DNA of 18,026 bases from Nitrospirota bacterium (GCA_003232715.1 QIJG01000292.1:1-18026); one strand, 5' to 3'. Shown: positions 7,374 through 14,767, counted from the first letter of the stretch. Translations and numbers: made by a program. The notes: a model not told the origin generated them from the letters alone.

Positions 7374-8598
7374 ATACATTCAGCTTACGAGTGCTTATGC
7401 TCCTGCCTTTGGTTTTGGAGGGCCAATTCGACTGATGTATGAGTACGCTAAGTGGATGGCAGACGCGGGTTTCAGTGTTGCTGTAATCACCGGAGATGTA
7501 AATCATGACTTTACACATGTTGCTAAAAAGAAGGAATTCTTGTATGGTATCGAAATAAGACGCGTGCGCGTATGGTGGCATCGTTTGGTCAGGAAGAACA
7601 TCAATCTTGTTTCAACGACTATGCTCGGACTCGCTATTCGGCGTGTATGTCAAACCCCTGGGCCGGTAATAGTGCATGTCTGGGAGGTCAGAGGCTTAGT
7701 TCCTTTATATGGCTTAGTTCTTAAAAAGTTGTTTCCAGGGAAGGTTGTTTTGGTTCACTCAGCGTTCGGGCAGCTTCATTATAAGAATAGCATGCTTAGG
7801 ATAATGTATGACAGGTTGTTTTTGCGACCTTTGCTTGCAAGCATGGATATGGGGCTTGCTCAGAATGACCATGAGATAAACAGGTATCGTGAATTATTGG
7901 CACAATATGAAGTTAACGAATATAACAGACTCGTGTTGTTTCCTTTGTCGGTGAATACAAAAGAAGGGAATAAAGGTATAGGCAATATGATAACCGTTAA
8001 TGAGCGTTTGGATTTACGCCGGGAATACGGTATTCAGGATGATGTATTTGTATGTATATTCCTTGGCCGGTTACATCCTGCCAAAGGTATCATACGGGCA
8101 ATTGATGCGTTTCTCGCATTCTCGGCGCTATATTCCGGACAGACTTTATTCCTGATTGTGGGAAGGGATGATGGAATGCAGCAGCATATTACTGATTATA
8201 TCAGTGAGCATAACGCATCATCTTCCATACGTATTGTGAACAATGTTTACGATACGCGGTTTGACTATTATACGCTTGCCGACCTCTTTCTCGGTTTCCC
8301 GACCATTGACGAGGAAACCATGTTGGCTTCTGTGGAGGCGCTTAGTTGTGGAACCCCCATCCTCGTGTCGCGTGAAGCGGATATCCCGTTCGTGGAAGAA
8401 GAATGGGCAGGCTTTGTGATAGATTTTACGGTTGATGTTGCGGTTGACAGAATATTACGTATTTCCAATAAGCTGGATTCGTTTCGACATAGCGCCTATG
8501 AAGTAGCCAATAGGTATTTCTCTGCATCTTCTGCGCGGCATCGGTTCACAGCATACCTGAATAAAGCCGTTCAAAAATGTAAGGAGAGCGAATCATGA
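7345..8598 (+). CDS. GT4-family glycosyltransferase
   Basis: A GT-B fold, retaining glycosyltransferase. The N-terminal acceptor domain opens TSAYAPAFGFGGPIRLMYEY, with the GG turn typical of GT4 enzymes. The donor domain begins near FLGRLHPAKGI (239-249) and contains the EX7E-type motif E323-ETMLASV-E331 followed by LSCGTPILVS. The start is GTG 7345, placed by GGAGG (7332-7336) 8 bases upstream; it lies inside the end of the previous gene. The stop overlaps the polymerase start as ATGA. It should add one sugar of the repeat unit on the cytoplasmic face of the membrane; donor and linkage are unknown. Confidence 0.9.
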   Translation: MRKAPSTRFEYIQLTSAYAPAFGFGGPIRLMYEYAKWMADAGFSVAVITGDVNHDFTHVAKKKEFLYGIEIRRVRVWWHRLVRKNINLVSTTMLGLAIRRVCQTPGPVIVHVWEVRGLVPLYGLVLKKLFPGKVVLVHSAFGQLHYKNSMLRIMYDRLFLRPLLASMDMGLAQNDHEINRYRELLAQYEVNEYNRLVLFPLSVNTKEGNKGIGNMITVNERLDLRREYGIQDDVFVCIFLGRLHPAKGIIRAIDAFLAFSALYSGQTLFLIVGRDDGMQQHITDYISEHNASSSIRIVNNVYDTRFDYYTLADLFLGFPTIDEETMLASVEALSCGTPILVSREADIPFVEEEWAGFVIDFTVDVAVDRILRISNKLDSFRHSAYEVANRYFSASSARHRFTAYLNKAVQKCKESES

Positions 8599-10019
8599 CC
8601 ATTGTCTATGGGATGATGATGAGCGTGGTGATAGCTCTTTTTGTTCTTGTCTTCAAAAAGACTATGCGTTGGCATGAAGTGCCAACTCCATTTATGGGAT
8701 GGCTCGTTGGCATCTCCTTCTTCCTCATTCTCCCTTTGTGCATCCTAATTCTAAATGGTGGGTATAAGATGCCAGCAAGCTACGGTGTGCTAGGGCGCTG
8801 GGGTGAGGTAGATTTATCCGATTCGTCCTACATCTATCCTTTTCTTGTCATATGGTTATCACTGGTCTTGACTGCTTGCACTTTGCTCATTGTTCTTCCG
8901 AAAAGGCGCAGGACTGCTGGGGTGGTACCTTGCTATGCGATATCTTTGCCTAAATTGCGCGCCGTTATCCTGATATGCTCCGTAATAATTATGACCGACT
9001 GGATTGCTTCCGTCGTAATGGTGGGTGGTATACGGCAATACTTTTTTCATCACTGGTATACTCGTTTTGATGAGACTATCGAAAAATGGGGAGGGATTTT
9101 CGTACTGTTTCAATATACTACAAACGCAATTCAGATCATATTTACTGCTTTGACGGCACTATACATCGATGCTGCCATCAAAAGACACACACGACAATAC
9201 GGGATTATGATATTCGCCTTAATAATAGTTTTTATGAATATGGTAATGACTGGCAACCGCATTTATATTGCCTTACTGATGCTATATGCTGGTAGCTCAC
9301 TTCTGGTTCAGCGCAGATTCCTTGTGATTTTCTTCCTTGGTCTGGTTCTGCCAGTCCTTGTCCTTTTTTTTAGCGCCTGGGCGCATGTGCGCGGTGGGAT
9401 AGGTGATATTTCCTCAGCAATCTCTAATTACAAGTATTCAATGGAAGGTGAATCCAACAAGTTCATGAATGCCCTTGTTGACGTTACCGAGGCGTCTAAC
9501 GTCATGCTTTTGTTCCATATTATTAATGACTTCGGAACACGTTATGATTTCTTGTACGGCAGTACATACACCCGGGCAACTACTTTTTTTATTCCGCGAA
9601 CTATTTACCCGGACAGAACAAAGAGCTTTACGGTGACTCTTGCCGAACTATATGAACCGGAGGCACATACCAGCTTTAGTTCAACGATGTTAGGCGAGAT
9701 GTATGCGAATTTCAGCATTTTGAGCGCGTTTTTGCTGCCTATGTTTACGCTAGCGATTTTGTGGGCCAGCGGTTGGGTTATGAAACGTTTGCATAGGCAT
9801 GGCCTCTTGAGTGCACTGCTTTTTATGATCTTTGCATGGATGAGTCGTTCTGTCTTTGCTGGGAATTTTATTGCCATCATTTTTTGTATCGTTTTAATCA
9901 GGGGGTTGCGTTTTGAAAAAGGTTTGTTTTATCCAACCAATAGTGACGAATTATTGTATCCCGGTATTCACAGAGCTTGCAAAGCACGTGCGCTTGACCG
10001 TCGTCTATTCTCCGGTTGA
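8595..10019 (+). CDS. wzy: Wzy-like oligosaccharide repeat unit polymerase
   Basis: A multi-spanning membrane protein with about ten to twelve helices, among them residues 1-20, 35-54, 80-101, 120-145 and a dense run near 200-260. A large polar loop contains FFIPRTIYPDRTKSF, the IPR-I-PD motif seen in O-antigen polymerase-type proteins. It would join flipped repeat units in the periplasm. The ATG overlaps the previous stop and follows AAGGAG. The open frame runs 107 bases into the next gene. The last hydrophobic segment ends IVLIRGLRF at about residue 440, and the following 34 polar residues look like out-of-frame translation of the neighbour. One extra T in the run at 9911-9914 would instead give a stop as TTGA on the next start codon. 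The true end is therefore probably near 9916. Confidence 0.83.
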   Translation: MTIVYGMMMSVVIALFVLVFKKTMRWHEVPTPFMGWLVGISFFLILPLCILILNGGYKMPASYGVLGRWGEVDLSDSSYIYPFLVIWLSLVLTACTLLIVLPKRRRTAGVVPCYAISLPKLRAVILICSVIIMTDWIASVVMVGGIRQYFFHHWYTRFDETIEKWGGIFVLFQYTTNAIQIIFTALTALYIDAAIKRHTRQYGIMIFALIIVFMNMVMTGNRIYIALLMLYAGSSLLVQRRFLVIFFLGLVLPVLVLFFSAWAHVRGGIGDISSAISNYKYSMEGESNKFMNALVDVTEASNVMLLFHIINDFGTRYDFLYGSTYTRATTFFIPRTIYPDRTKSFTVTLAELYEPEAHTSFSSTMLGEMYANFSILSAFLLPMFTLAILWASGWVMKRLHRHGLLSALLFMIFAWMSRSVFAGNFIAIIFCIVLIRGLRFEKGLFYPTNSDELLYPGIHRACKARALDRRLFSG

Positions 10020-11055
10020 CGCGCGACAAGGGTTTGGGAGTGAAGCGAAGATCGTGATGCCGGGAGTTAGAACGGTTGAAGTGCATGTATGGTGGCCGCG
10101 TTTCGGGCGGATCGGCATGTATCAGTCTGGCTTGAGCCACCTTCTGAAAAGTATACGACCAGATGCTGTCATTATATTTGCAAACTTGCGTTATCTGAGC
10201 TTCTGGACAGCATTAGCCTGGTGCAAAATACGCGGTATTCCTGTGTTTCCACATGGACATGGTTTGTACAAAAAACGCAATCCAGGTTTTCTCTGGAAGA
10301 CGATTTACCGGGTCGTACTGTGGCTTTCGACCGCTTACATCGGCTATACCCCATCGGTGGCGAAGTCTTTGTTGCGTCTCGGCCTGCCAGAGAAAAAGAT
10401 CACCATTGCTGAAAACTCGCTGGTGAATCCGTTTCCGATCCTTCCGGAAGAAAAAACAGGGCAGGAAAACGGTTTACTTTTTATCGGTAGACTACGTGAA
10501 GGTTGCCATCTTGATCTATTGATTAGTGCAGTAGCACGACTTCATGCTGAGTGCCATTCAGATATGACCCTCCACATTATCGGTGACGGCATCAATGCAG
10601 AACATATTAAGAGCCTTGCCAGTGGCATGCCATGGGTGAAGTTCTACGGTTCAATCTACGACCCAAAGAAAATAAACAATATTTCGCGACAGTGTATGGC
10701 CGGTTGTTATCCAGGTAATGCCGGATTAAGTATTGTCCACATGATGTCACTGAGCTTGCCGCCGATTACGCACGATGATATGCGGGGACATCAAGGGCCG
10801 GAGCCGAGTTATGTCGAGCAAGGGGTTAATGGGATATTGTTCGGCCACCGAATGCCCGATGTGGGGCTGCTATCTGCATTACGTTCAATCGTTGATCATC
10901 CCAAGCGGCTCAGGACATTGCAGTTTGGCGCCTATTCGACCTATAAACAGCTAAGCGATCCTTCGCTGGCCGTGCGGTTTGTAAATATTATTACACAAGC
11001 TGGCATAAGCAGAGAAAAACAGTATCCGGAAAAACATACAGAGCTACTAAAATGA
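9913..11055 (+). CDS. GT4-like glycosyltransferase lacking the EX7E glutamates
   Basis: The N-terminus KKVCFIQPIVTNYCIPVFTEL is typical of GT-B glycosyltransferases. The donor domain contains LLFIGRLREG (188-197), where the usual second basic residue region ends REG rather than KG, and LHIIGDG (220-226). The region normally holding EX7E reads YPGNAGLSIVHMMSLSLP (266-283), so both glutamates are absent. The following ITHDDMRGHQGPE is shared with a GT4 subgroup I recall that has the same replacement. The start is TTG 9913, overlapping the polymerase frame; no ATG gives a complete N-terminal strand. It overlaps the next, broken gene by ATGA. It probably adds another sugar to the repeat unit; activity is less certain than for its neighbour. 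Confidence 0.85.
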   Translation: MKKVCFIQPIVTNYCIPVFTELAKHVRLTVVYSPVDARQGFGSEAKIVMPGVRTVEVHVWWPRFGRIGMYQSGLSHLLKSIRPDAVIIFANLRYLSFWTALAWCKIRGIPVFPHGHGLYKKRNPGFLWKTIYRVVLWLSTAYIGYTPSVAKSLLRLGLPEKKITIAENSLVNPFPILPEEKTGQENGLLFIGRLREGCHLDLLISAVARLHAECHSDMTLHIIGDGINAEHIKSLASGMPWVKFYGSIYDPKKINNISRQCMAGCYPGNAGLSIVHMMSLSLPPITHDDMRGHQGPEPSYVEQGVNGILFGHRMPDVGLLSALRSIVDHPKRLRTLQFGAYSTYKQLSDPSLAVRFVNIITQAGISREKQYPEKHTELLK

Positions 11056-11850
11056 GTTTTATGAATAATTTTTACCCGGAAATCAGATTTGGCGGATTTA
11101 GCGAAATTGATGGCACAATCCCGTTTTATATCCGCGTGAATGCACTTCTTGATCCGTTATCCGTTGTGCTGGATATAGGCTGTGGACGGGGGGCTTACGG
11201 AGAAGATCACATTTCCATTTCGGAGGGATCTTCGAATATTTAAGGGTAAAATGAAGAAGGTCATCGCCGTCGATGCGGACAACGCTGCGACAACCAATCC
11301 GTTTATTGATGCGTTTCATATGATTGATAACGACAGCTTGCCATTGGACGATGAGTCTGTTGATTTATGCGTTTGCGATTATGTTCCGGAGCATATCGAA
11401 AAACCGGATCATTTTTTTTTGCGGAAATTCACAGAGTGATGAGAAGCGGTGGATATTTGTATGTTAGAATACCAAATTTATGGGGATATGTTTCGATCTT
11501 ATCCAAGCTTATTCCGAACCAATGCCATGCTTCAGTCACTGAAAAAGTTCAGGGGGGAAGGAGGAAGATGTGTTTCCCACTTATTACCGGTGCAATAGTA
11601 TCTACAAGATAAGGAGTATTCTGGATAAACATGGCTTTTAACACGCAGTGTATGGGTATGAAGTGGAACCCGCATACTTATCGTTTTCTAAATTTGCTTA
11701 AGGATTAGGTGTGTGGTTGTTACGTCCCACCGACACGAGACCGCTTTTAGGGGGGGAAATCCCACCTAAACGGTACTGGTTTGAGGGTAGTAGCGACTCG
11801 CTCCCGGTTTTTTGAAAACGACAATTTTTGCATTTGCAAGGAAAACATGA
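11052..11850 (+). pseudogene. Decayed class I SAM methyltransferase
   Basis: Reading begins at ATG 11052 (ATGA overlap) and shows DIGCGRGAYGED, a clear SAM motif I. The protein then continues only by changing frame: near 11199-11214 into FPFRRDLRIFKGKMKKVIAV, at a nine-T run (11412-11420) into AEIHRVMRSGGYLYVRIPN, and near 11552-11566 (six-G run) into DVFPTYYRCNSIYKIRSILD. In-frame stops follow at 11639 and 11699. After an apparent foreign insertion the C-terminal strand resumes in another frame as PGFLKTTIFAFARKT, ending at TGA 11848-11850. The order of pieces matches one ordinary methyltransferase. At least two stops and several indels make it non-functional as sequenced, though some of the indels sit in homopolymers. 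Confidence 0.85.
11740..11774. repeat. Stem-loop in a sequence inserted into the decayed methyltransferase
   Basis: ACCG-TTT-AGG..GGG (11740-11755) pairs with CCC.CCT-AAA-CGGT (11761-11774) around a GAAAT loop, with two bulges and one mismatch. The surrounding ~75-90 bases (about 11723-11802) fit no methyltransferase frame, whereas the sequence before (GLGVWLLR) and after (PGFLKTTIFAFARK) would join naturally. It is probably a small inserted repeat. A short palindrome, AGCGA-C-TCGCT (11792-11802), lies at its right edge. Confidence 0.5.
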
Positions 11851-11952
11851 CTGATGTTCGATAGTGATTGGTATACGGAATTGAGCATAATCGATAAGCC
11901 AGAGATGAAGTTGGAAAAACTTGAAGAACTTACGGGGTATTCGCTGAAATGA
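11847..11952 (+). pseudogene. Short remnant of an unidentified gene
   Basis: ATG 11847 overlaps the stop of the decayed methyltransferase (ATGA), as the other genes of this operon do, but its frame stops after five codons. A different frame, from ATG 11854, encodes 32 residues starting MFDSDWYTELSIIDKPEMKL and ends with TGA 11950-11952, which overlaps the next start by ATGA. This suggests a gene that once lay here and lost most of its length, leaving its start and its C-terminal end. I do not recognise the family. A genuine small protein from 11854 is possible but less likely. Confidence 0.4.
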
Positions 11953-12692
11953 ACGATGCTATACACAAGCTGTTAAAACTATACAATATCTTGCGTGAAC
12001 CTTTGTTTGCGCGGGCATTGTTGAAGGGAACGGCGGCGGGGACAGAACACAGAAGGTTTTTGCAAAACCTGAATTGCGGGCATGTAGTGGACATTGGTGC
12101 TAATTGCGGGCAGTTCGCAGTAATTTCGCGCAGGTGCTTTCCAAATGCCAGGATCGATTCCTTTGAGCCGCTATCGGAGCCAGCGGCTCGCTTTGAGCGG
12201 GTGTTTGCTGCTGATGCCAATACCCATTTGCATCGCTGCGCCATTGGGTCTGAGAAAACCACCATGACCATCCATGTTTCTGAACGGGATGATTCTTCGT
12301 CATTGCTGCCCATTGGCCAAAACCAGACAGATCTGTTCCCGCACACCGGGGAACGCGAAGTACGGGAAACACCTGTATTACCCTTGCATGAAGTGATTGA
12401 TGCAGAAGAAATATGTTCACCTGCACTATTGAAAATCGATGTCCAGGGTTTTGAACTCGAGGTCTTGAAGGGTTGCCGCTCGATGCTCGATCATTTTTCC
12501 TATATCTATATTGAATGCTCATTTATTGAACTTTACAAAGGGCAAGCGCTGGCATATGAGGTGATTGATTTTTTGCACAAACACGGTTTTTTCTTAAGTA
12601 ATGTTTATCATATGAGCTACGATCACGAGGGGCGTGCGATTCAGGCTGATTTTGTGTTCGAGAGGCGGAAAACAGACATGGATGACAGCTAA
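11949..12692 (+). CDS. FkbM-family methyltransferase (second copy)
   Basis: A shorter FkbM enzyme of 247 residues. VVDIGANCGQFA (46-57) is the SAM-binding loop, DSFEPLSEP (70-78) the acidic motif after strand 2, and LLKIDVQGFE (160-169) the family signature, followed by VLKGC. The C-terminal part (IYIECSFIELYKGQ) matches the substrate-side region of sugar FkbM proteins. It is diverged from the copy at 5558 and lacks that protein's long N-terminal extension, so the two are not a recent duplication. The ATG overlaps the stop of the upstream remnant. Its intact frame among decayed neighbours suggests it is still under selection. Confidence 0.9.
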   Translation: MNDAIHKLLKLYNILREPLFARALLKGTAAGTEHRRFLQNLNCGHVVDIGANCGQFAVISRRCFPNARIDSFEPLSEPAARFERVFAADANTHLHRCAIGSEKTTMTIHVSERDDSSSLLPIGQNQTDLFPHTGEREVRETPVLPLHEVIDAEEICSPALLKIDVQGFELEVLKGCRSMLDHFSYIYIECSFIELYKGQALAYEVIDFLHKHGFFLSNVYHMSYDHEGRAIQADFVFERRKTDMDDS

Positions 12693-12694
12693 AA

Positions 12695-13987
12695 TTGAAT
12701 ATCCTCATATATGGCATTAATTTTTACCCTGAGTTAACTGGTACAGGGAAATATACAGGAGAGATGGCAGAGTGGCTGGCTGCAAGAGGCCACTTAGTTG
12801 ATGTCATCACAGCTCTTCCTTATTATCCTCAATGGAAGATTTATGAAAGTTACAAGATCAAAAGGTGGCATAAAGAAACAATTAATGGGGTTAATGTTTA
12901 TAGAGTTCCATTATATGTACCTGAAAACGTTAATGGAAAAACGAGAATTTTACATGAGATATCTTTTAATTTAAACTCACTGGTATATTGGATCCCAAAA
13001 TTTTTCCGGAAATACGATGTTGTTATTGGGATTTGTCCGCCTATGCAGATGGGATTGTGGCCTTATATATATAAGACCACAAGGAAAAAACCTTTTGTTT
13101 TTCATATACAAGACCTACAGGTAGATGCAGCAAAAAATTTAGGACTTATTAAAAACAAAAAACTTTTAAATCTCTTAGAAAAAATAGAAAAATTCTTTCT
13201 AAGAAAGGCAACCATTGTCTCCACAATAAGCGAAGGAATGAAGAGGAATATTCGGGGGAAAGGCGTTAAAGGAGATAATATATTTTTAGTTCCTAACTGG
13301 GTGGATACAGATTTTATAAAACCCCTGCCTAAAGAACAGTCATTAAAAAAGGAGTTTGGATTTAAAGATGATGATAAGATAATATTATATTCAGGTAACA
13401 TCGGAGAAAAACAGGGCTTGGAAATAGTTATAAATGTTGCTGAACATATCAAAAGTAAAAGAAATATACATTTTGTTTTTGTAGGGGAAGGCGCTGCAAA
13501 ATCAAGACTAATAAGTATGGCAACAGAAAAAGAGTTAGAAACTATCAAATTTTTTCCTCTACAACCTTATGAAAAACTACCTGATTTGCTGGCAATGGCA
13601 GATTTGCATTTGGTTTTACAAAAAAGATCGGCTTCTGATCTTGTAATGCCTTCAAAACTGACAGGTATTTTGTCGGCTGGTGGAGTTGCTATTGTTACTG
13701 CAGAAGAAGGAAGTACTTTATATGATGTTATTGAAAATAATAAGATTGGCATTGTGGTAAAACCTGAAAACGAAGAGGCCTTACTTGTCTCAATTCAAAA
13801 TAACATAGATACTGATCTAAAAGAAACTAAAAAGAATGCAAGAAGTTATGCTGAAAATTTTCTTAATAAAGATAATATCTTGAAAAAATTTGAGGAATTA
13901 CTTTTTAATACCTCGGGAAATGTTTTAGGGAGAGATGGCCGGGAAAAACTGGGCAGGGACAAAAGTGATAAAGCTGCTCTAAAATAG
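12695..13987 (+). CDS. WcaI-like GT4 glycosyltransferase
   Basis: The start NILIYGINFYPELTGTGKYT, with GEMAEWLAARGH, is diagnostic for the WcaI/colanic-acid-type GT4 group. The donor domain has ILYSGNIGEKQGLE (230-243), VFVGEG (261-266) and VMPSKLTGILSAGG (317-330), in which the serine-lysine pair replaces a classical EX7E start as is usual in this group. The start codon is TTG 12695, 2 bases after the previous stop, with no good Shine-Dalgarno. The gene is strikingly AT-rich and uses AGA/AGG arginines, unlike the genes before it. The natural end appears to be near ILKKFEELLFNT (about residue 405). The last ~25 residues (SGNVLGRDGREKLGRD and on) are charged, GC-richer and probably come from downstream sequence joined by recombination. 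Confidence 0.88.
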   Translation: MNILIYGINFYPELTGTGKYTGEMAEWLAARGHLVDVITALPYYPQWKIYESYKIKRWHKETINGVNVYRVPLYVPENVNGKTRILHEISFNLNSLVYWIPKFFRKYDVVIGICPPMQMGLWPYIYKTTRKKPFVFHIQDLQVDAAKNLGLIKNKKLLNLLEKIEKFFLRKATIVSTISEGMKRNIRGKGVKGDNIFLVPNWVDTDFIKPLPKEQSLKKEFGFKDDDKIILYSGNIGEKQGLEIVINVAEHIKSKRNIHFVFVGEGAAKSRLISMATEKELETIKFFPLQPYEKLPDLLAMADLHLVLQKRSASDLVMPSKLTGILSAGGVAIVTAEEGSTLYDVIENNKIGIVVKPENEEALLVSIQNNIDTDLKETKKNARSYAENFLNKDNILKKFEELLFNTSGNVLGRDGREKLGRDKSDKAALK

Positions 13988-14000
13988 GGAAGGAAAGAAA

Positions 14001-14009
14001 AAGGAGGAG
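14001..14009 (+). promoter_or_regulatory. Strong Shine-Dalgarno before the orphan ORF
   Basis: AAGGAGGAG, containing a full AGGAGG at 14002-14007, lies 7 bases before ATG 14015. It is one of the best ribosome binding sites in the window, yet it precedes a frame stopped after 34 codons. Confidence 0.5.
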
Positions 14010-14014
14010 CAGAG

Positions 14015-14320
14015 ATGGCAAGAAGCCGCCTTGGCCCTGAGTCATGCGCGGCGATTTGCGAGAATCGACGTGAAGTGTTGACAGGGGAGAGCATGGCAGG
14101 CTATGGAGCTGCGAAATAAATTGAATCCGAGGTGTCGATGCTGTTAAGTGAAGCAGAAGACCACATTGCCCTACGCGCAAAAGGCAAGCGTGCGGTAGAC
14201 CTTGCGCAGTCGGAGACCCTGAGCACGTGGAGACGTTCTTTGACCGGAACCTGGGATGTCTCACTCACGCCCGGAGAAGTATCCCCGGGCCGGTTGGCAA
14301 AGGCGAGAGGAGAAACTTGA
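14015..14320 (+). pseudogene. Unidentified ORF interrupted by one in-frame stop
   Basis: From ATG 14015 a frame encodes 34 residues (starting MARSRLGPESCAAICENRRE) and stops at TAA 14117-14119. The same frame then stays open for another 66 codons to TGA 14318-14320, giving IESEVSMLLSEAEDHIALRA and RRSLTGTWDVSLTPGEV. Without that one stop it would be a 101-residue protein, so it looks like a gene with a nonsense change, or a 34-residue protein followed by chance open frame. The second part could also restart at GTG 14132. It is Arg/Glu/Gly-rich, with no membrane segment and no motif I know. Its composition differs from the AT-rich glycosyltransferase directly upstream. Functional status is unclear. 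Confidence 0.35.
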
Positions 14321-14554
14321 GTCAAAAATCAGGCCGATTACTCGGATCGGATCTTCATGCTATAGAAGAATAGTCCCATAATTTGTTATAATATAAAAAT
14401 AAATCTTTAGTTGGGAATAAACTTGCATAAACAATATCCCTGGAAGAGACATATATCCAGGAAATATTTTGATTTTCAATGGGTTGAGTGAATTCGTGGA
14501 TAGTGTAGTTGCGAAACTTATTTGAATGCGAAATCTATTTACAAGGAGGCAGAG
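14321..14554. other. Intergenic stretch upstream of rpmE
   Basis: I see no coding potential or RNA gene. A TATAAT hexamer occurs at 14387-14392 without a convincing -35 partner. Two weak inverted repeats (14334-14350, and about 14440-14460 with CCTGG/CCAGG) lack T-runs, so neither is a convincing terminator. An rpmE promoter probably lies here. Confidence 0.4.
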
Positions 14555-14757
14555 GTGAGAGAGGGTATTCATCCAGACTACAAAGAGGCCAAGGTCGCTT
14601 GTGCCTGTGGCGAGACTTAACGAGGTCGATTAAACCTGAAATCCATGTGGATATCTGTTCGAAATGCCATCCCTTCTTTACAGGGAAACAGAAGTTGGTG
14701 GATACGGAAGGAAGGGTTGAGAAGTTCAGGAAGAAATACGCAAAACACGGTAAGTAG
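14555..14757 (+). pseudogene. rpmE: Ribosomal protein bL31, frameshifted as sequenced
   Basis: bL31 is a zinc-binding large-subunit protein. Frame one from GTG 14555 (AAGGAGG at 14543-14549) reads REGIHPDYKEAKVACACGET and then hits TAA 14618-14620. Frame two resumes immediately as TRSIKPEIHVDICSKCHPFF and runs to TAG 14755-14757. All four zinc cysteines (CxC before the break, CxxC after) are present. Relatives carry F-x between GET and TRS, so a net loss of 4 bases at 14617-14620 (or 1 base, if the spacing is shorter) explains the break. An inactivated bL31 would be surprising beside intact prfA and prmC. A sequence error, or a second bL31 gene elsewhere, should be considered. A terminator follows at once. 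Confidence 0.9.
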
Positions 14758-14767
14758 ACTTATATTG

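Noticed and set aside
9605..9880. A 91-codon - strand frame within the polymerase gene.
   Set aside because: Antisense shadow of a clear membrane-protein frame, no motifs.
13102..13548. A 148-codon open frame on the - strand.
   Set aside because: It is antisense to the WcaI-like glycosyltransferase, whose + strand frame shows clear family motifs; AT-rich coding DNA often leaves such open antisense frames.
14078..14106. TTGACA followed 17 bp later by CTATGG, considered as a promoter.
   Set aside because: The -10 match is poor and it lies inside the orphan reading frame.
13905..14264. A 119-codon - strand frame covering the orphan region.
   Set aside because: Low-complexity, no Shine-Dalgarno or recognisable motif, and it spans the glycosyltransferase tail; the + strand has the better ribosome binding site.
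14334..14350. Inverted repeat CCGAT...ATCGG considered as a terminator of the polysaccharide operon.
   Set aside because: The stem is only 5 bp and no T-run follows.
14387..14392. TATAAT as a possible rpmE -10 box.
   Set aside because: No acceptable -35 hexamer at 15-19 bp upstream; kept only as a remark in the intergenic description.
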